64,000 nt of DNA from Sphingomonas jeddahensis (GCF_001981525.1 NZ_MPSB01000012.1:1-64000); one strand, 5' to 3'; positions 44,572-53,684 are shown, counted from the stretch's first letter. The notes: a model not told the origin generated them from the letters alone. A program made the numbers and translations.

Positions 44572-46389
44572 ATGGAGCATCAAGCCCTTGTAATCGCGCT
44601 CATCGGCCTGCTCGGAATCGGCGCCCAGTGGATCGCTTGGCGAACCGGCTGGCCCGCCATCGCGTTGATGCTCGTCGCTGGCGTCCTTGCCGGCCCGGTC
44701 ACTGGCCTGATCGTGCCCGAACGAACGTTCGGTGAATTGCTCGAGCCGCTCGTGTCGATCGCCGTTGCGCTGATCTTGTTCGAAGGCGGCCTCAGCCTCA
44801 ACTTTCGCGAACTGCGTCGTACCGATGGCGCCGTTACTCGCCTGTTGTTTCTCGGCGTGCCGATCGGCTGGGTGCTTGGCAGCCTCGCGCTTTATTACGC
44901 CGCCGGGCTGGTCTGGCCGGTCGCGATCCTGTTCGCCGGCATTCTGGTGGTGACCGGGCCGACGGTGGTGTTGCCCTTGCTCCGCCAGAGCAACATTGCG
45001 GCGCGTCCGCGCGCGATCCTGAAATGGGAGGCGATCGTCAACGATCCGGTCGGCGCGCTATGTGGCGTCGTCACCTATGAATATCTGCGCCGGGCAGGCG
45101 AGGGGGGCACCCTTGCCACCGTTGTCATGTCGCTGATCGCCGCCCGCGTCGTCGCCGGCCTGATCGGCTGGATCGCTGCGCGTGCGATCGGCTGGGCCTT
45201 CCCGCGCGGCCATGTGCCCGAATATCTGAAGGCGCCCGTGCTGCTCGTTGCGGTAGTAAGCGTATTTGTCGGCTCGAACCTCGTTCAGCAGGAAACCGGT
45301 TTGCTGGCCGTCACCGTGATGGGGGTCGCGCTCGCCAACATGCGGCTGGATTCGCTGCGCGACATCCACCCATTCAAGGAGAACATCACCGTTCTGCTGA
45401 TCTCGGGCGTGTTCGTGCTGATGTCGGCAAAGCTCGATTTCGCGGTGCTTCAGCGTTTCGAATGGCGCTTCGTCGCCTTCCTCGCCGCGATGCTCTTCCT
45501 TGTTCGTCCTGCAACGGTGCTGCTCAGCCTGTTGTTCACGCGCGTGCCGTGGAACGAGCGGCTGCTGATCGCCTGGATCGCGCCCCGCGGTATCGTCGCC
45601 GTCGCGATCTCGGGCCTGTTTGCGCTGCGCCTCGATCGGCTTGGTTATGGTGACGGTGCGATCCTGGTCACCTTGTCCTTCGCCCTGGTGGTGGCCACGA
45701 TCGTCGCGCATGGTTTTTCGATCGGGCCGGTCGCTCGCCTGCTCGGCGTCACCGGCGCACGCGAAAGCGGCTTGCTGATCGTCGGCGGCACGCCCTGGAG
45801 CCTCCAGCTCGCCAGCCAGCTGCGCCAACTCGACGTACCGGTGACGATCGCCGATACCAGCTGGCAGCGGCTCGCCCCCGCGCGCCACGCCGGCGTGCCG
45901 ACCTATCACGGCGAAATCCTGTCCGAAGCGACGGAGGACCGGCTCGACATGTCCCAATTCCAGGTGCTCGCCGCGACGACCGACAATGAGGCGTATAACG
46001 CGCTTGTCTGCAATGAATTCGCGCCCGAGATCGGCCGCGACAACGTGTATCAGCTCGGCAGCGGCGCTGATGACGAGGAGGACGCCCGCGCGCTTCCACC
46101 CTCGCTGCGCGGCCGCGCATTGTTCGCCAGCGGGCACGGCGTGGAGGAGATCGTCGAGCGGGATCGCCAGGGCTGGACGTTTCGCAAGACGCGCCTCACC
46201 GAACGCTTCGATGCCGATGCGGTAAGGGCCGATCTGCCCGATGAGGCGGAGATGTTGTTGCTGTTGCGCAAGAACGGCAGTCTGCGCTTTTTCTCGCACG
46301 CCAGCCGGCCGACGCCGCAGCCCGGCGACACGATCATTTCCTACGTCCCGCCGGGCGGCGGGCGACATGCGGCGGGAGCGACGGCATGA
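44572..46389 (+). CDS. CPA1-type sodium/proton antiporter with C-terminal TrkA-N domain
   Basis: 605 aa. About twelve membrane helices occupy residues 1-395. VGILFEGGLSLNF-like ALILFEGGLSLNFRELRR, GPTVVLPLLRQSNI, the transport-site KWEAIVNDPVGALCGVV (Asn-Asp pair) and WIAPRGIVAVAISGLFALRL are typical of the CPA1/NhaP group. The C-terminal third has an NAD-binding TrkA-N-like fold (SGLLIVGGTPWSLQLASQLR, VTIADTSWQRLAPARHAGVP, LAATTDNEAYNALVCNEF) followed by a TrkA-C-like tail. It probably exports Na+ or K+ under nucleotide control. It overlaps the OmpA lipoprotein gene by four bases. Confidence 0.92.
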   Translation: MEHQALVIALIGLLGIGAQWIAWRTGWPAIALMLVAGVLAGPVTGLIVPERTFGELLEPLVSIAVALILFEGGLSLNFRELRRTDGAVTRLLFLGVPIGWVLGSLALYYAAGLVWPVAILFAGILVVTGPTVVLPLLRQSNIAARPRAILKWEAIVNDPVGALCGVVTYEYLRRAGEGGTLATVVMSLIAARVVAGLIGWIAARAIGWAFPRGHVPEYLKAPVLLVAVVSVFVGSNLVQQETGLLAVTVMGVALANMRLDSLRDIHPFKENITVLLISGVFVLMSAKLDFAVLQRFEWRFVAFLAAMLFLVRPATVLLSLLFTRVPWNERLLIAWIAPRGIVAVAISGLFALRLDRLGYGDGAILVTLSFALVVATIVAHGFSIGPVARLLGVTGARESGLLIVGGTPWSLQLASQLRQLDVPVTIADTSWQRLAPARHAGVPTYHGEILSEATEDRLDMSQFQVLAATTDNEAYNALVCNEFAPEIGRDNVYQLGSGADDEEDARALPPSLRGRALFASGHGVEEIVERDRQGWTFRKTRLTERFDADAVRADLPDEAEMLLLLRKNGSLRFFSHASRPTPQPGDTIISYVPPGGGRHAAGATA

Positions 46390-47057
46390 CGATCACACGT
46401 ATCACCCCGATGCTGGTGCTGGCGCTCGCCGCCTGCTCCCCCGCGCCGGTTCGCAACGAGTCCGAACCCATGCTCAACGTGGCGGAGGAGGATACGGACA
46501 ACATCCTCGCCACCCCGCCGGAGGAAGCGCTGGGCAACAACGCCGCCGCGCCCAAATCCATCCTGCGCCCCGACGTGGTCGAGCCCGAAGCCGCACCCCC
46601 GCCGCTTGAGCCGCTCGACGTTGTGATCTCCTTCGCCAGCTCCGGCACTGTGCTCGACGACCAGGCGCGGCAGGCGCTCGATGCGATGCTGGCCGAACCC
46701 GCCTTCGCCGCCGGTGGGAAGATCACGCTTCGCGGCCACAGCGATTCGCGCGGGCATGACGGCGATAATCTCGTCGCCTCCCGCAAGCGGGCCGAAGCGG
46801 TCCGCGCCTATCTCATCAACAAGAAGGTAGCGCCCGATCGTATTACCTTGGTCGCCCTCGGCGAAACTCGCCCGATTGCCCCCAACGCCAAGCTCGACGG
46901 CAGCGACGATCCCGACGGCCGTGGACGAAACCGCCGCGTGGAGATCGAAGTCAGCCTCCCTCAATCGCCTGCGCGGACACCGCCGCCATCGGCAGAAGCA
47001 AACACCGTCCCGGCAGCGGCGACACCCTCGCGCGATCCCATGTCACCCCGGACTTGA
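46386..47057 (+). CDS. OmpA-family peptidoglycan-binding lipoprotein
   Basis: 223 aa, start in an ATGA overlap with the antiporter. Signal and lipobox: MTITRITPMLVLALAACSP, so lipidated Cys at about 17. A Pro/Ala/Glu-rich linker leads to an OmpA_C domain (VISFASSGTVLDDQARQALD, ITLRGHSDSRGHDGDNLVAS, RKRAEAVRAYLINKKV, GRGRNRRVEIEV), which binds diaminopimelate in peptidoglycan. The C-terminal MSPRT and stop codon are supplied by a repeat sequence (47042-47062). Coupling with an ion antiporter is unusual and functionally unexplained. Confidence 0.88.
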   Translation: MTITRITPMLVLALAACSPAPVRNESEPMLNVAEEDTDNILATPPEEALGNNAAAPKSILRPDVVEPEAAPPPLEPLDVVISFASSGTVLDDQARQALDAMLAEPAFAAGGKITLRGHSDSRGHDGDNLVASRKRAEAVRAYLINKKVAPDRITLVALGETRPIAPNAKLDGSDDPDGRGRNRRVEIEVSLPQSPARTPPPSAEANTVPAAATPSRDPMSPRT

Positions 47058-47062
47058 TCCGG
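47042..47062. repeat. Palindromic repeat half-copy (family 3)
   Basis: GTCACCCCGGACTTGATCCGG, related to the arms at 49584-49664 and 59186-59211. It contains the stop codon of the OmpA lipoprotein gene. I could not identify a matching right arm before the next gene. Confidence 0.65.
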
Positions 47063-47196
47063 AGGGCCGGCTGGCTTTCGACGGCACCAGGCAAGGAGAT
47101 CCAGGGTCTCGGCCAGTACATAGGTCCCACTCGACCATCTCGCCGCAACCGTCCGCCGTCAGCGCCGTTGTCCTCCCGGCAAGGCAGGAGACGATC

Positions 47197-47724
47197 GTGG
47201 GCGTGATCAAGGGTATCGAGCATATCGGGATCACCGTTCCCGCGATCGAGGAAGCCGAGCGGTTCTTCCAGGCGGCGTTCGGCGCCCGGACGCTCTACGC
47301 GTTGATTGAAAAGGGCGGCAAGTCGCAGCACGGCGAGGACATGCACCACAAGAACGGGCTCGAACCCGGCACCACCATCGTCGCCATGCGCATGATGCGG
47401 CTGGGTGAGGGGGCCAATGTCGAACTGTTCGAGGTCGACGGCGGCCACGGCTCCACACCCCATGGCCCCAGCCGAATGGGCCTCCACCATTTCGCGCTCT
47501 ACGTCGATGATCTGGACGCCGCCGCCGCGCGATTTCGCGCCGCCGGCGGCACCATGCGCGAAGGCCCGATCGATCTCGGCGGCAAGGAAAGGGGCGCGGG
47601 CAACCGCGCCTGGTTTGGCCTCACGCCCTGGGGCCTCCAAGTCGAGTTCATCCACCTCCCATCCCCGCTCGCGCTCGACGATCCCCAGCACAGCGGCCCG
47701 CGCTGGATGCCGCAGGAGGCTTGA
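47197..47724 (+). CDS. VOC family (glyoxalase/bleomycin resistance-type) protein, GTG start
   Basis: 175 aa from GTG 47197 with AGGAG six bases upstream; the frame is open further back but runs through repeat DNA. Two beta-alpha-beta-beta-beta modules: GVIKGIEHIGITVPAIEEAE with RFFQAAFGARTLYALIEKGG, and MGLHHFALYVDDLDAAAARF with FGLTPWGLQVEFIHLPS. His in EHIGI and HHFAL and Glu in QVEF are the metal ligands expected for a VOC enzyme or dioxygenase. An acyl-CoA synthetase follows 68 bp downstream. The substrate is unknown. Confidence 0.85.
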   Translation: MGVIKGIEHIGITVPAIEEAERFFQAAFGARTLYALIEKGGKSQHGEDMHHKNGLEPGTTIVAMRMMRLGEGANVELFEVDGGHGSTPHGPSRMGLHHFALYVDDLDAAAARFRAAGGTMREGPIDLGGKERGAGNRAWFGLTPWGLQVEFIHLPSPLALDDPQHSGPRWMPQEA

Positions 47725-47792
47725 CCCGGCAGCGCTGATCCAACACTCATCCTAAAACGGCCGGCTTACCGGCGAGGCGAGAGGATGAACCA

Positions 47793-49568
47793 ATGGAGCA
47801 GCGACCCGCCGTCGCGCCAGCCGGCCCCGAATGGCCGGCGGTGTCACTCGACGAAACCTACCGCATTCTCACCGCCCCCGGCGCGCCGTTCGAGACGCGC
47901 GAGGAGGAGATTCGCGGTGTCCGCCTGCGCACCTATGTCGCTGCGCTCAACGATCTGCGGCAGGTGTTCGATCTCGGCCGAAGCTGGGGCGACCGCGAGT
48001 TCATCATCTATGAAGGCGAGCGCCAGACCTATGCCGCGCACTTCCGCGCCGCGGGGCAGCTCGGCCGCGTGCTCCACGATCGCTTGGGCGTGCGCAAGGG
48101 CGATCGGCTGGTGGTGGCGATGCGCAACCTCCCCGAATGGTCGATCGCCTTCTGGGCCGGCATCTCGATCGGCGCCGTTGTCACCCCGCTCAACGCCTGG
48201 GGGCTGGGCGACGAGCTCGCTTACGGCATCACCAATTCGGGCGCCCGAGTCGCGATCGTCGACGGCGACCGGCTCCAACGCCTCGCGCCGTTCGTTGCCG
48301 ATTGCGCGCTCGACGGCCTCATCTCGGTCCGCACCACCGACGATCACGGCACCGGCGCGATCCCGCTCGACGATCTGATCGGCCCGCGCGAGGGTTATGC
48401 CGACCTCCCCGACGTTCCGATGCCCGATCCCGGCCACCATACCGACGATCCCGCCACGATCCTCTACACCAGCGGCACCACCGGTCGCCCCAAGGGCGCG
48501 CTTGGCACCCACCGCAACGTGCTGACCAATGTGATCTCGATCGCCTTCAACAACGCTCGCGCCACCATTCGCCGAGGTGATGCGCTGCCCGCGCCTGACC
48601 CCGAAGCGCCGCAGCGCGTGAACCTGCTCCCCGTGCCGCTCTTCCACGTCACCGGCACCAATTCGATGCTGATCCCCACCGTTATGGCCGGTGCCAAGCT
48701 GGTGCTGATGCACAAATGGAATCCCGAACGCTTCCTCGAACTGGTCGAGGCGGAGCGGGTGAATTCCACCACCGGCGTCCCCGCGATGGTGTGGCAAGTG
48801 CTGGAGTCACCAGATTTCGCCCGTCGCGATCTCTCCAGCCTCGACAGCTACGGCTATGGCGGCGCCGCGATCGCGCCCGAGCTGACGCTGAAGTTCGCCG
48901 AGCTCTTCCCGTGGTTCAAGCCGGGGCAGGGCTATGGCGCCACCGAAACCTCCTCCGTCTCGATCGGCAACAGCGCGGAGGATTATTTGCGCCACCCCGA
49001 CAGCGTGGGCCTGCCCGTGCCGGTCTGCGACGTGAAGGTGGTCGATGCCAATGGCCGCGAGCTGCCCCGGGGCGAGGCCGGTGAATTATGGATCCGTGGC
49101 CCCAACGTGGTCGCCGGCTATTGGAACAACCCCGACGCTACCGCGCAATGCTTCACGGACGGTTGGTATCACACCGGCGACATCTGCCGCATCGATGACG
49201 AGGGCTTCGTCTATCTGCTCGATCGCGCCAAGGACATGCTCATCCGCGGCGGCGAAAACGTTTATTGCGTCGAGATCGAGGACGTGCTCGTCGCGCACCC
49301 CGCGGTGATGGACGCCGCCGTCGTCGGCCTCCCGCACCGCATATTGGGCGAGGAAGTCGGCGCACTGGTGCAGCTGCGCCCCGGCGCCTCCGCCACCGAG
49401 GCCGAACTGATCGCCTATGCCGCCGGCCTGCTCGCGCCCTTCAAGGTGCCGGTCCGCATCGCCGTGCGCAGTGAGGAATTCCCGCGTAACGCCAGCGGCA
49501 AGACGCTGAAGCCCGTACTGCGCGAACAATTACTCGCGGAACATCAGCGCGCCTCCGACGCTGCATAG
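47793..49568 (+). CDS. AMP-dependent acyl-CoA synthetase / ligase
   Basis: 591 aa, GAGAGG upstream of ATG 47793. Adenylate-forming motifs in order: ATILYTSGTTGRPKGALGTH (P-loop), NLLPVPLFHVTGTNSML, PGQGYGATETSSVS, DGWYHTGDICRIDDEGFVYL, GGENVYCVEIEDVL, and the C-terminal Lys in RNASGKTLKPVLRE. It activates a carboxylic acid, probably medium- or long-chain or aromatic, to its CoA ester. Gene context (VOC protein upstream, repeat downstream) does not identify the acid. There is no signal peptide, so it is cytoplasmic. Confidence 0.92.
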   Translation: MEQRPAVAPAGPEWPAVSLDETYRILTAPGAPFETREEEIRGVRLRTYVAALNDLRQVFDLGRSWGDREFIIYEGERQTYAAHFRAAGQLGRVLHDRLGVRKGDRLVVAMRNLPEWSIAFWAGISIGAVVTPLNAWGLGDELAYGITNSGARVAIVDGDRLQRLAPFVADCALDGLISVRTTDDHGTGAIPLDDLIGPREGYADLPDVPMPDPGHHTDDPATILYTSGTTGRPKGALGTHRNVLTNVISIAFNNARATIRRGDALPAPDPEAPQRVNLLPVPLFHVTGTNSMLIPTVMAGAKLVLMHKWNPERFLELVEAERVNSTTGVPAMVWQVLESPDFARRDLSSLDSYGYGGAAIAPELTLKFAELFPWFKPGQGYGATETSSVSIGNSAEDYLRHPDSVGLPVPVCDVKVVDANGRELPRGEAGELWIRGPNVVAGYWNNPDATAQCFTDGWYHTGDICRIDDEGFVYLLDRAKDMLIRGGENVYCVEIEDVLVAHPAVMDAAVVGLPHRILGEEVGALVQLRPGASATEAELIAYAAGLLAPFKVPVRIAVRSEEFPRNASGKTLKPVLREQLLAEHQRASDAA

Positions 49569-49583
49569 CGTGCACAGTGAACC

Positions 49584-49664
49584 GTCACCCCGGCCTTGAG
49601 CCGGTGTCCCGCTGCCTGGCCCGCTGGCAGAAGAAGCCGGACCCCCGATCAAGGCCGGGGTGAC
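49584..49664. repeat. Intergenic inverted repeat (family 3)
   Basis: GTCACCCCGGCCTTGAGCCGG at the left and GATCAAGGCCGGGGTGAC at the right, 81 bp in all, forming a long imperfect hairpin 16 bp after the acyl-CoA synthetase gene. It may terminate or protect that transcript. Confidence 0.8.
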
Positions 49665-49687
49665 GAAATAGGGCGGAGAGAACGACC

Positions 49688-50506
49688 ATGACCGAACGAC
49701 GCACCGGCCGCCTGCTCCTGCTCGGCACCGCCGCCGCGGCAGGCCTCGCGCTTTATTTCGCGCGCGGCAAGGCGGGCGACGACACCGCGATTACCTATCC
49801 GCCGCTCGATACACCCAAGCCGCTCGGCCCCGATCTGTGGATCGTCGACAGCGGGCCGTTCAGCGCAATGGGCATGAAGCTGCCGATCCGCATGACGGTG
49901 ATCCGCCTCGCAGACGGCGGCCTGCTGCTGCACTCACCGACGCGCTATACGCCCGAACTCGCGCGCGCCTTGGCGGCGATCGGCCCGATCCGCCACCTCG
50001 TCGCGTCCACCATGGCCCATTGGACCTTTCTTCAGGAATGGCAGCGCGCCTGCCCCGACGCCACCACTTGGGGCGTGCCCGTCCTGCGCACCCGCCCGCA
50101 GGTGCAGCGCTCGGGCGTCCGCATCGACCGCGATCTCGGCTCAAGCGCGCCGCCCGAATGGGCCGGCGACGTGGAGCAGGGGCTGGTGCGCGGCGGCGGC
50201 GGCTTCGAGGAGGCGTGGTTCTTCCACAAGGCCAGCCGCACCTTGGTGCTCACCGATCTGGTCGAGAATCTCGATCCCGAAAAGCTTGGGCCCGTCACCG
50301 CGGTCCTGATGCGCGGCATGCGGGCTACGTCGGCCACCACCGGGCTTCAGGTCCGCCCCGCGCTCGCCGCCAAGAAGGCGGAGGTGCGCGCTGCCATGGA
50401 CACGATGATCGCACTCCAGCCCGAAACGGTGCTCTTCGCCCACGGCGACATCTTCCGCGGCAACGGCACCGAGCAGCTTCGCCAAGCCTTCGCTTGGCTC
50501 GCGTAG
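49688..50506 (+). CDS. DUF4336 domain protein (MBL-like), membrane-anchored
   Basis: 272 aa. The N-terminal helix RLLLLGTAAAAGLALYFARG is a signal anchor. The rest matches DUF4336: DLWIVDSGPFSAMGMKLPIR, TVIRLADGGLLLHSPTRYTP, STMAHWTFLQEWQRACPDA, FHKASRTLVLTDLVENLDP, ETVLFAHGDIFRGNGTEQL. The late HGD and earlier HW positions resemble a metallo-beta-lactamase fold that has lost part of the usual HxHxDH. Function is unknown. It ends base-to-base against the convergent YeiH-family gene. Confidence 0.83.
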   Translation: MTERRTGRLLLLGTAAAAGLALYFARGKAGDDTAITYPPLDTPKPLGPDLWIVDSGPFSAMGMKLPIRMTVIRLADGGLLLHSPTRYTPELARALAAIGPIRHLVASTMAHWTFLQEWQRACPDATTWGVPVLRTRPQVQRSGVRIDRDLGSSAPPEWAGDVEQGLVRGGGGFEEAWFFHKASRTLVLTDLVENLDPEKLGPVTAVLMRGMRATSATTGLQVRPALAAKKAEVRAAMDTMIALQPETVLFAHGDIFRGNGTEQLRQAFAWLA

Positions 50507-51544
50507 TTACAGCAGCAGCACCGCCGCGCCGAGTGAGAGGGCCAGCGCCACCAGCGACGACACGATGATCACCAGCAGCGGCTTGAACCCGGTCTCCAGC
50601 AGCGAGCTCATCGGCGCACGAATCCCCGTCGCCGCCACCGCACAGGCGAGGCACGCCGTCGCCACATCCTGCGCCCCGCCGCTCGCCGCCGCCGGAATCA
50701 CGCCCGTCGAATTGATTCCCGCGAATACGAAGAACCCGACCACGAACCACGGCAAGGTGATCCCCGTCCGCTTGCCATCCTCCGCGCGGAAGAACGCCGC
50801 CACCAGCGCCAGCACCGGCGCGAGCAGCGCCACGCGCGTGAGCTTGACGATTGCGGCGATCTGGCCGGCGCTGTCCGAATAGCTGTACCCCGCGCCCAGC
50901 GCCTGAGCGACGTCATGGATCGACGCGCCCAGCATGAACCCCGCCTGCCGATCGCTCAGCCCCAGCTGATGCGCCAGCGAGGGATAGAGGAACATCGCGG
51001 TCGCGCTCGCCGCCGAGATGCCGACCAGCACCAGCGCGAGCTGCGCCTGATTGGCGCGCTTCTCGCCCAATGTCGTCGCCAGCGCCATGGCGGCGGAGGC
51101 GCCGCAGATCGCCACCGCGCCGCCTGCCAGCGTGCCGAACGCGCCGCCCAGCCCGGTCGCCCGTGCCACCACCACGCCCACGCCCAGCGTCGCCAACAGG
51201 ATCGCCACCACCGCGAGCAAGGTCAGCGGCCCCAGGTCGATAATTTGCCCCAAGGTGATCCGCGCGCCGACCAGCACGATGCCCCAGCGCAACAAGGTCT
51301 TGGACGCAAAGCCCAGCCCCGGCCCTATGCGCGGATCGGCACCCAGAAAGTTGAGCGCCAATCCGATCAGCAGCGCCATCAGCGTCAGCGGCGCGCTGTA
51401 ATGATCCGCCACGAACGCCGCCGCCATGGTCGCGAGCACCGCCACCATCAGCCCCGGCACGAGATCGCGCCAACTGCTCTCCGGCGATGGCTCCAGATCG
51501 TTGTAGAGATCGGCGGCAAGGGGGAGGGTGGGATATTTCGTCAC
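50507..51544 (-). CDS. YeiH/UPF0324-family putative sulfate exporter, GTG start
   Basis: 345 aa from GTG 51544, preceded by GGGGAG. About ten helices; typical blocks are DPRIGPGLGFASKTLLRWGI, VLVGARITLGQIIDLGPLTL, AICGASAAMALATTLGEK, QAGFMLGASIHDVAQALGAG and INSTGVIPAAASGGAQDVA. The family is annotated as putative sulfate exporters and often lies with sulfonate- or taurine-degradation genes. Here it follows the sulfoquinovosidase gene on the same strand, separated by a repeat. Export of sulfite or sulfate released from sulfoquinovose is the most economical reading, though transport has rarely been shown for this family. Confidence 0.87.
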   Translation of the reverse strand: MTKYPTLPLAADLYNDLEPSPESSWRDLVPGLMVAVLATMAAAFVADHYSAPLTLMALLIGLALNFLGADPRIGPGLGFASKTLLRWGIVLVGARITLGQIIDLGPLTLLAVVAILLATLGVGVVVARATGLGGAFGTLAGGAVAICGASAAMALATTLGEKRANQAQLALVLVGISAASATAMFLYPSLAHQLGLSDRQAGFMLGASIHDVAQALGAGYSYSDSAGQIAAIVKLTRVALLAPVLALVAAFFRAEDGKRTGITLPWFVVGFFVFAGINSTGVIPAAASGGAQDVATACLACAVAATGIRAPMSSLLETGFKPLLVIIVSSLVALALSLGAAVLLL

Positions 51545-51572
51545 GCAACATCTCCCCTGGCCACCCGCAGTT

Positions 51573-51671
51573 CCCCGGCCAAGGCCGGGGCCCAGTTGGA
51601 AAGGCTTGGGCAATGGAGCGCAGCGCCAGCCAAGGCGCAATCCGTAACTGGGCCCCGGCGTTCGCCGGGGT
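51573..51671. repeat. Intergenic inverted repeat (family 2)
   Basis: CCCCGGCCAAGGCCGGGGCCCAGTT... at the left, AACTGGGCCCCGGCGTTCGCCGGGGT at the right. It is the second copy of the element at 33652-33747. It separates the sulfoquinovosidase gene from the YeiH gene within what may be one operon. Confidence 0.85.
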
Positions 51672-51689
51672 GCAGGCCAGGAGCGTAGC

Positions 51690-53684
51690 TCACAGATCCG
51701 CCACCGCAGCGAACAGCGCCGCATGCGCGCTATCCGTCCGCCAGAACACCGGCGGCTCCCCGATCGGCGCCGCCACCTCGACTGTCGCGCCCCCGGCGAA
51801 CGTCTCGCCCGACCACAGATGCCGCCACTCGGCCCCCGCCGGCAGATACGCCGACCAGCGTTCCGCGCCTGCCTCGATCACCGGCGCCACCACCAGATCG
51901 CGGCCGTAAGCGAATTGCGTCTCGATGCCCCAGCAGCCGGCATCATCCTCGTAATCGAGGAACAACGGCCGTTGCAGCGGTAAGCCGGTCTCCGCCGCCT
52001 CCTGGCACAAGCCCGCGACATAGGGCGCCAGCGCCGCATGCACCTTGGTCATCGCCACGAAATGCGCCAGCACGTCCGCATCGCCGTCCAGCTGAAGGTT
52101 CGTATCCGGCCGGTTGCCCTCATGGCTGCGCATCACCGGCGAGAAGGCCGACAATTCGCTCCATCGCATCAGCAGCTCGGCCGTGCGCACATTGTCGTAC
52201 AGGCTGGTGTACCCGCCCAAGTCGCTGTGGTGATAGGCATTCCCCACCAACCCCGAGGACAGCGCGCCGCGGATCACGGTGCCGATCCCGTCATGCCGGG
52301 AGAAATCGACGCTCTGGTCGCCCGCCCACAGCAGCGGGCAATGCGCGCCAACCCCCGTGAATCCCGCACGCATGAAGAACACCGCATCGCCCGTCTTCTC
52401 CCGCGACGCGATCGCGCGGGCATTCACCTCGGCCCAGATCGTCGGCCAGGCATTGTGCGCCAGCATCCCGTCCGTGCCGTCGTGCAATCGCACGTCGGTT
52501 GGCAGATATTCGCCGAAGTCCGCCATCCACCCCGACAGCCCGAAATCGAGCATCTCACGCCCGATCACCCGATCGGCGAACCAGTCGGCCGCAGCGGGAT
52601 TGGTGAAATCGACGATCCCGCAATCGAATTCGCCGAAATCGACCAGATACGGCTCGTCCGCATCCAGTTCGAGCGCCAGATAGCCCGCCTCCGCCGCCTC
52701 GACGTACAGCGAGCCATCGACCGCCAGATACGGATTCACATAGCCAAGAAACCGGATGCCGCGATCGTTGAGTTCGGCAATCTTCTCCCGCAGCTTCGGA
52801 TAGCGCGCCTCGTTCGCCTTCCAGTCCCAGAACAGCCGTTTGCCGAAGCTGGTGATGCGCAGGCCCACCCAATCCTCGCACCACAGCCCGGTAACGACCG
52901 CCCCCGCGGCGATCATCGCCTCCATCCGCTCGAACGACCGCTCGCCCTCCTTCAGCCCGAGGATCGCGCCCGAATAGGCCCATTCCGGAAGCAGCGGCTG
53001 GCGCCCGAAGCGCGTCGACAGTTGCTCCACCAGCGCCGCGAAGCGATCCGCGCTGAACAGCTCGATCCGCGCCGGTATTTCCCAGACCTCGATCGTCGGC
53101 GCATCGGCATCGCGGAAGTCGAAGCAGCTATAGGCCGTCGTGTCGACATGCAGCGCATAATGCCGCGAGGATACAAATGTCGGTTGCGGGTAATTGGTGT
53201 TCCAATAATCGCCGCCCGAGCGATGATCGCGGTCGCACTGGAACGTCAGCAGCGTCGACTTGTCACGCCCGACCCCCGGCTCCGACGTCCACAACGGAAA
53301 GCGCCGCCCGGCCATGTCGACGTACGACATCTGCTCGCCGCCGCCCCACAGCCGCTCGCCCGCCTCGCCGACGCAGCGCAGCCACAGCCGGTTGAGCGAC
53401 GGATCGTGCGCCGCAAAGGCGATCGCACCATCCCGGACGGTCAGCGTCAGCAGCGCTCGCCCGCCCGCCGACAACGTCACCGTATCGCCATCGACCGATA
53501 TATCGCGCAACGCGATCCGCTCGTCGAGGCGATCCTCCAGGAAGTAATTGCCGCGGTACATGTCGACCAGCGGCCGCCCCGCGCCGACGAACAGCGCCGG
53601 CGCCTCGGCGCGGTGCCGCACCACCAGCACGTCGCCCGCGAACAGGTCGAACCCGCCGGCGACCGCTTTCAGCAGAACGCTCAT
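51690..53684 (-). CDS. smoI: GH31 sulfoquinovosidase (YihQ/SmoI-type)
   Basis: 664 aa, no signal peptide, start in an ATGA overlap with the FMN reductase. It aligns by eye with the YihQ subgroup along its length: ITSFGKRLFWDWKANEARYP, LGYVNPYLAVDGSLYVEAAE, GWMADFGEYLPTDVRLHDG (nucleophile Asp), HHSDLGGYTSLYDNVRTAEL, MRSHEGNRPDTNLQLDGDAD. The sulfonate-binding set of the Agrobacterium enzyme (Lys, Glu, Arg, Trp, Tyr) is matched in spacing: Lys in ILGLKEGE, then Glu 25 residues later in WCEDW, Arg 13 further in FGKRLFW, Trp three further, and Tyr in GGYTS. It cleaves alpha-sulfoquinovosides such as SQ-glycerol from plant sulfolipid, releasing SQ in the cytoplasm. Confidence 0.9.
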   Translation of the reverse strand: MSVLLKAVAGGFDLFAGDVLVVRHRAEAPALFVGAGRPLVDMYRGNYFLEDRLDERIALRDISVDGDTVTLSAGGRALLTLTVRDGAIAFAAHDPSLNRLWLRCVGEAGERLWGGGEQMSYVDMAGRRFPLWTSEPGVGRDKSTLLTFQCDRDHRSGGDYWNTNYPQPTFVSSRHYALHVDTTAYSCFDFRDADAPTIEVWEIPARIELFSADRFAALVEQLSTRFGRQPLLPEWAYSGAILGLKEGERSFERMEAMIAAGAVVTGLWCEDWVGLRITSFGKRLFWDWKANEARYPKLREKIAELNDRGIRFLGYVNPYLAVDGSLYVEAAEAGYLALELDADEPYLVDFGEFDCGIVDFTNPAAADWFADRVIGREMLDFGLSGWMADFGEYLPTDVRLHDGTDGMLAHNAWPTIWAEVNARAIASREKTGDAVFFMRAGFTGVGAHCPLLWAGDQSVDFSRHDGIGTVIRGALSSGLVGNAYHHSDLGGYTSLYDNVRTAELLMRWSELSAFSPVMRSHEGNRPDTNLQLDGDADVLAHFVAMTKVHAALAPYVAGLCQEAAETGLPLQRPLFLDYEDDAGCWGIETQFAYGRDLVVAPVIEAGAERWSAYLPAGAEWRHLWSGETFAGGATVEVAAPIGEPPVFWRTDSAHAALFAAVADL

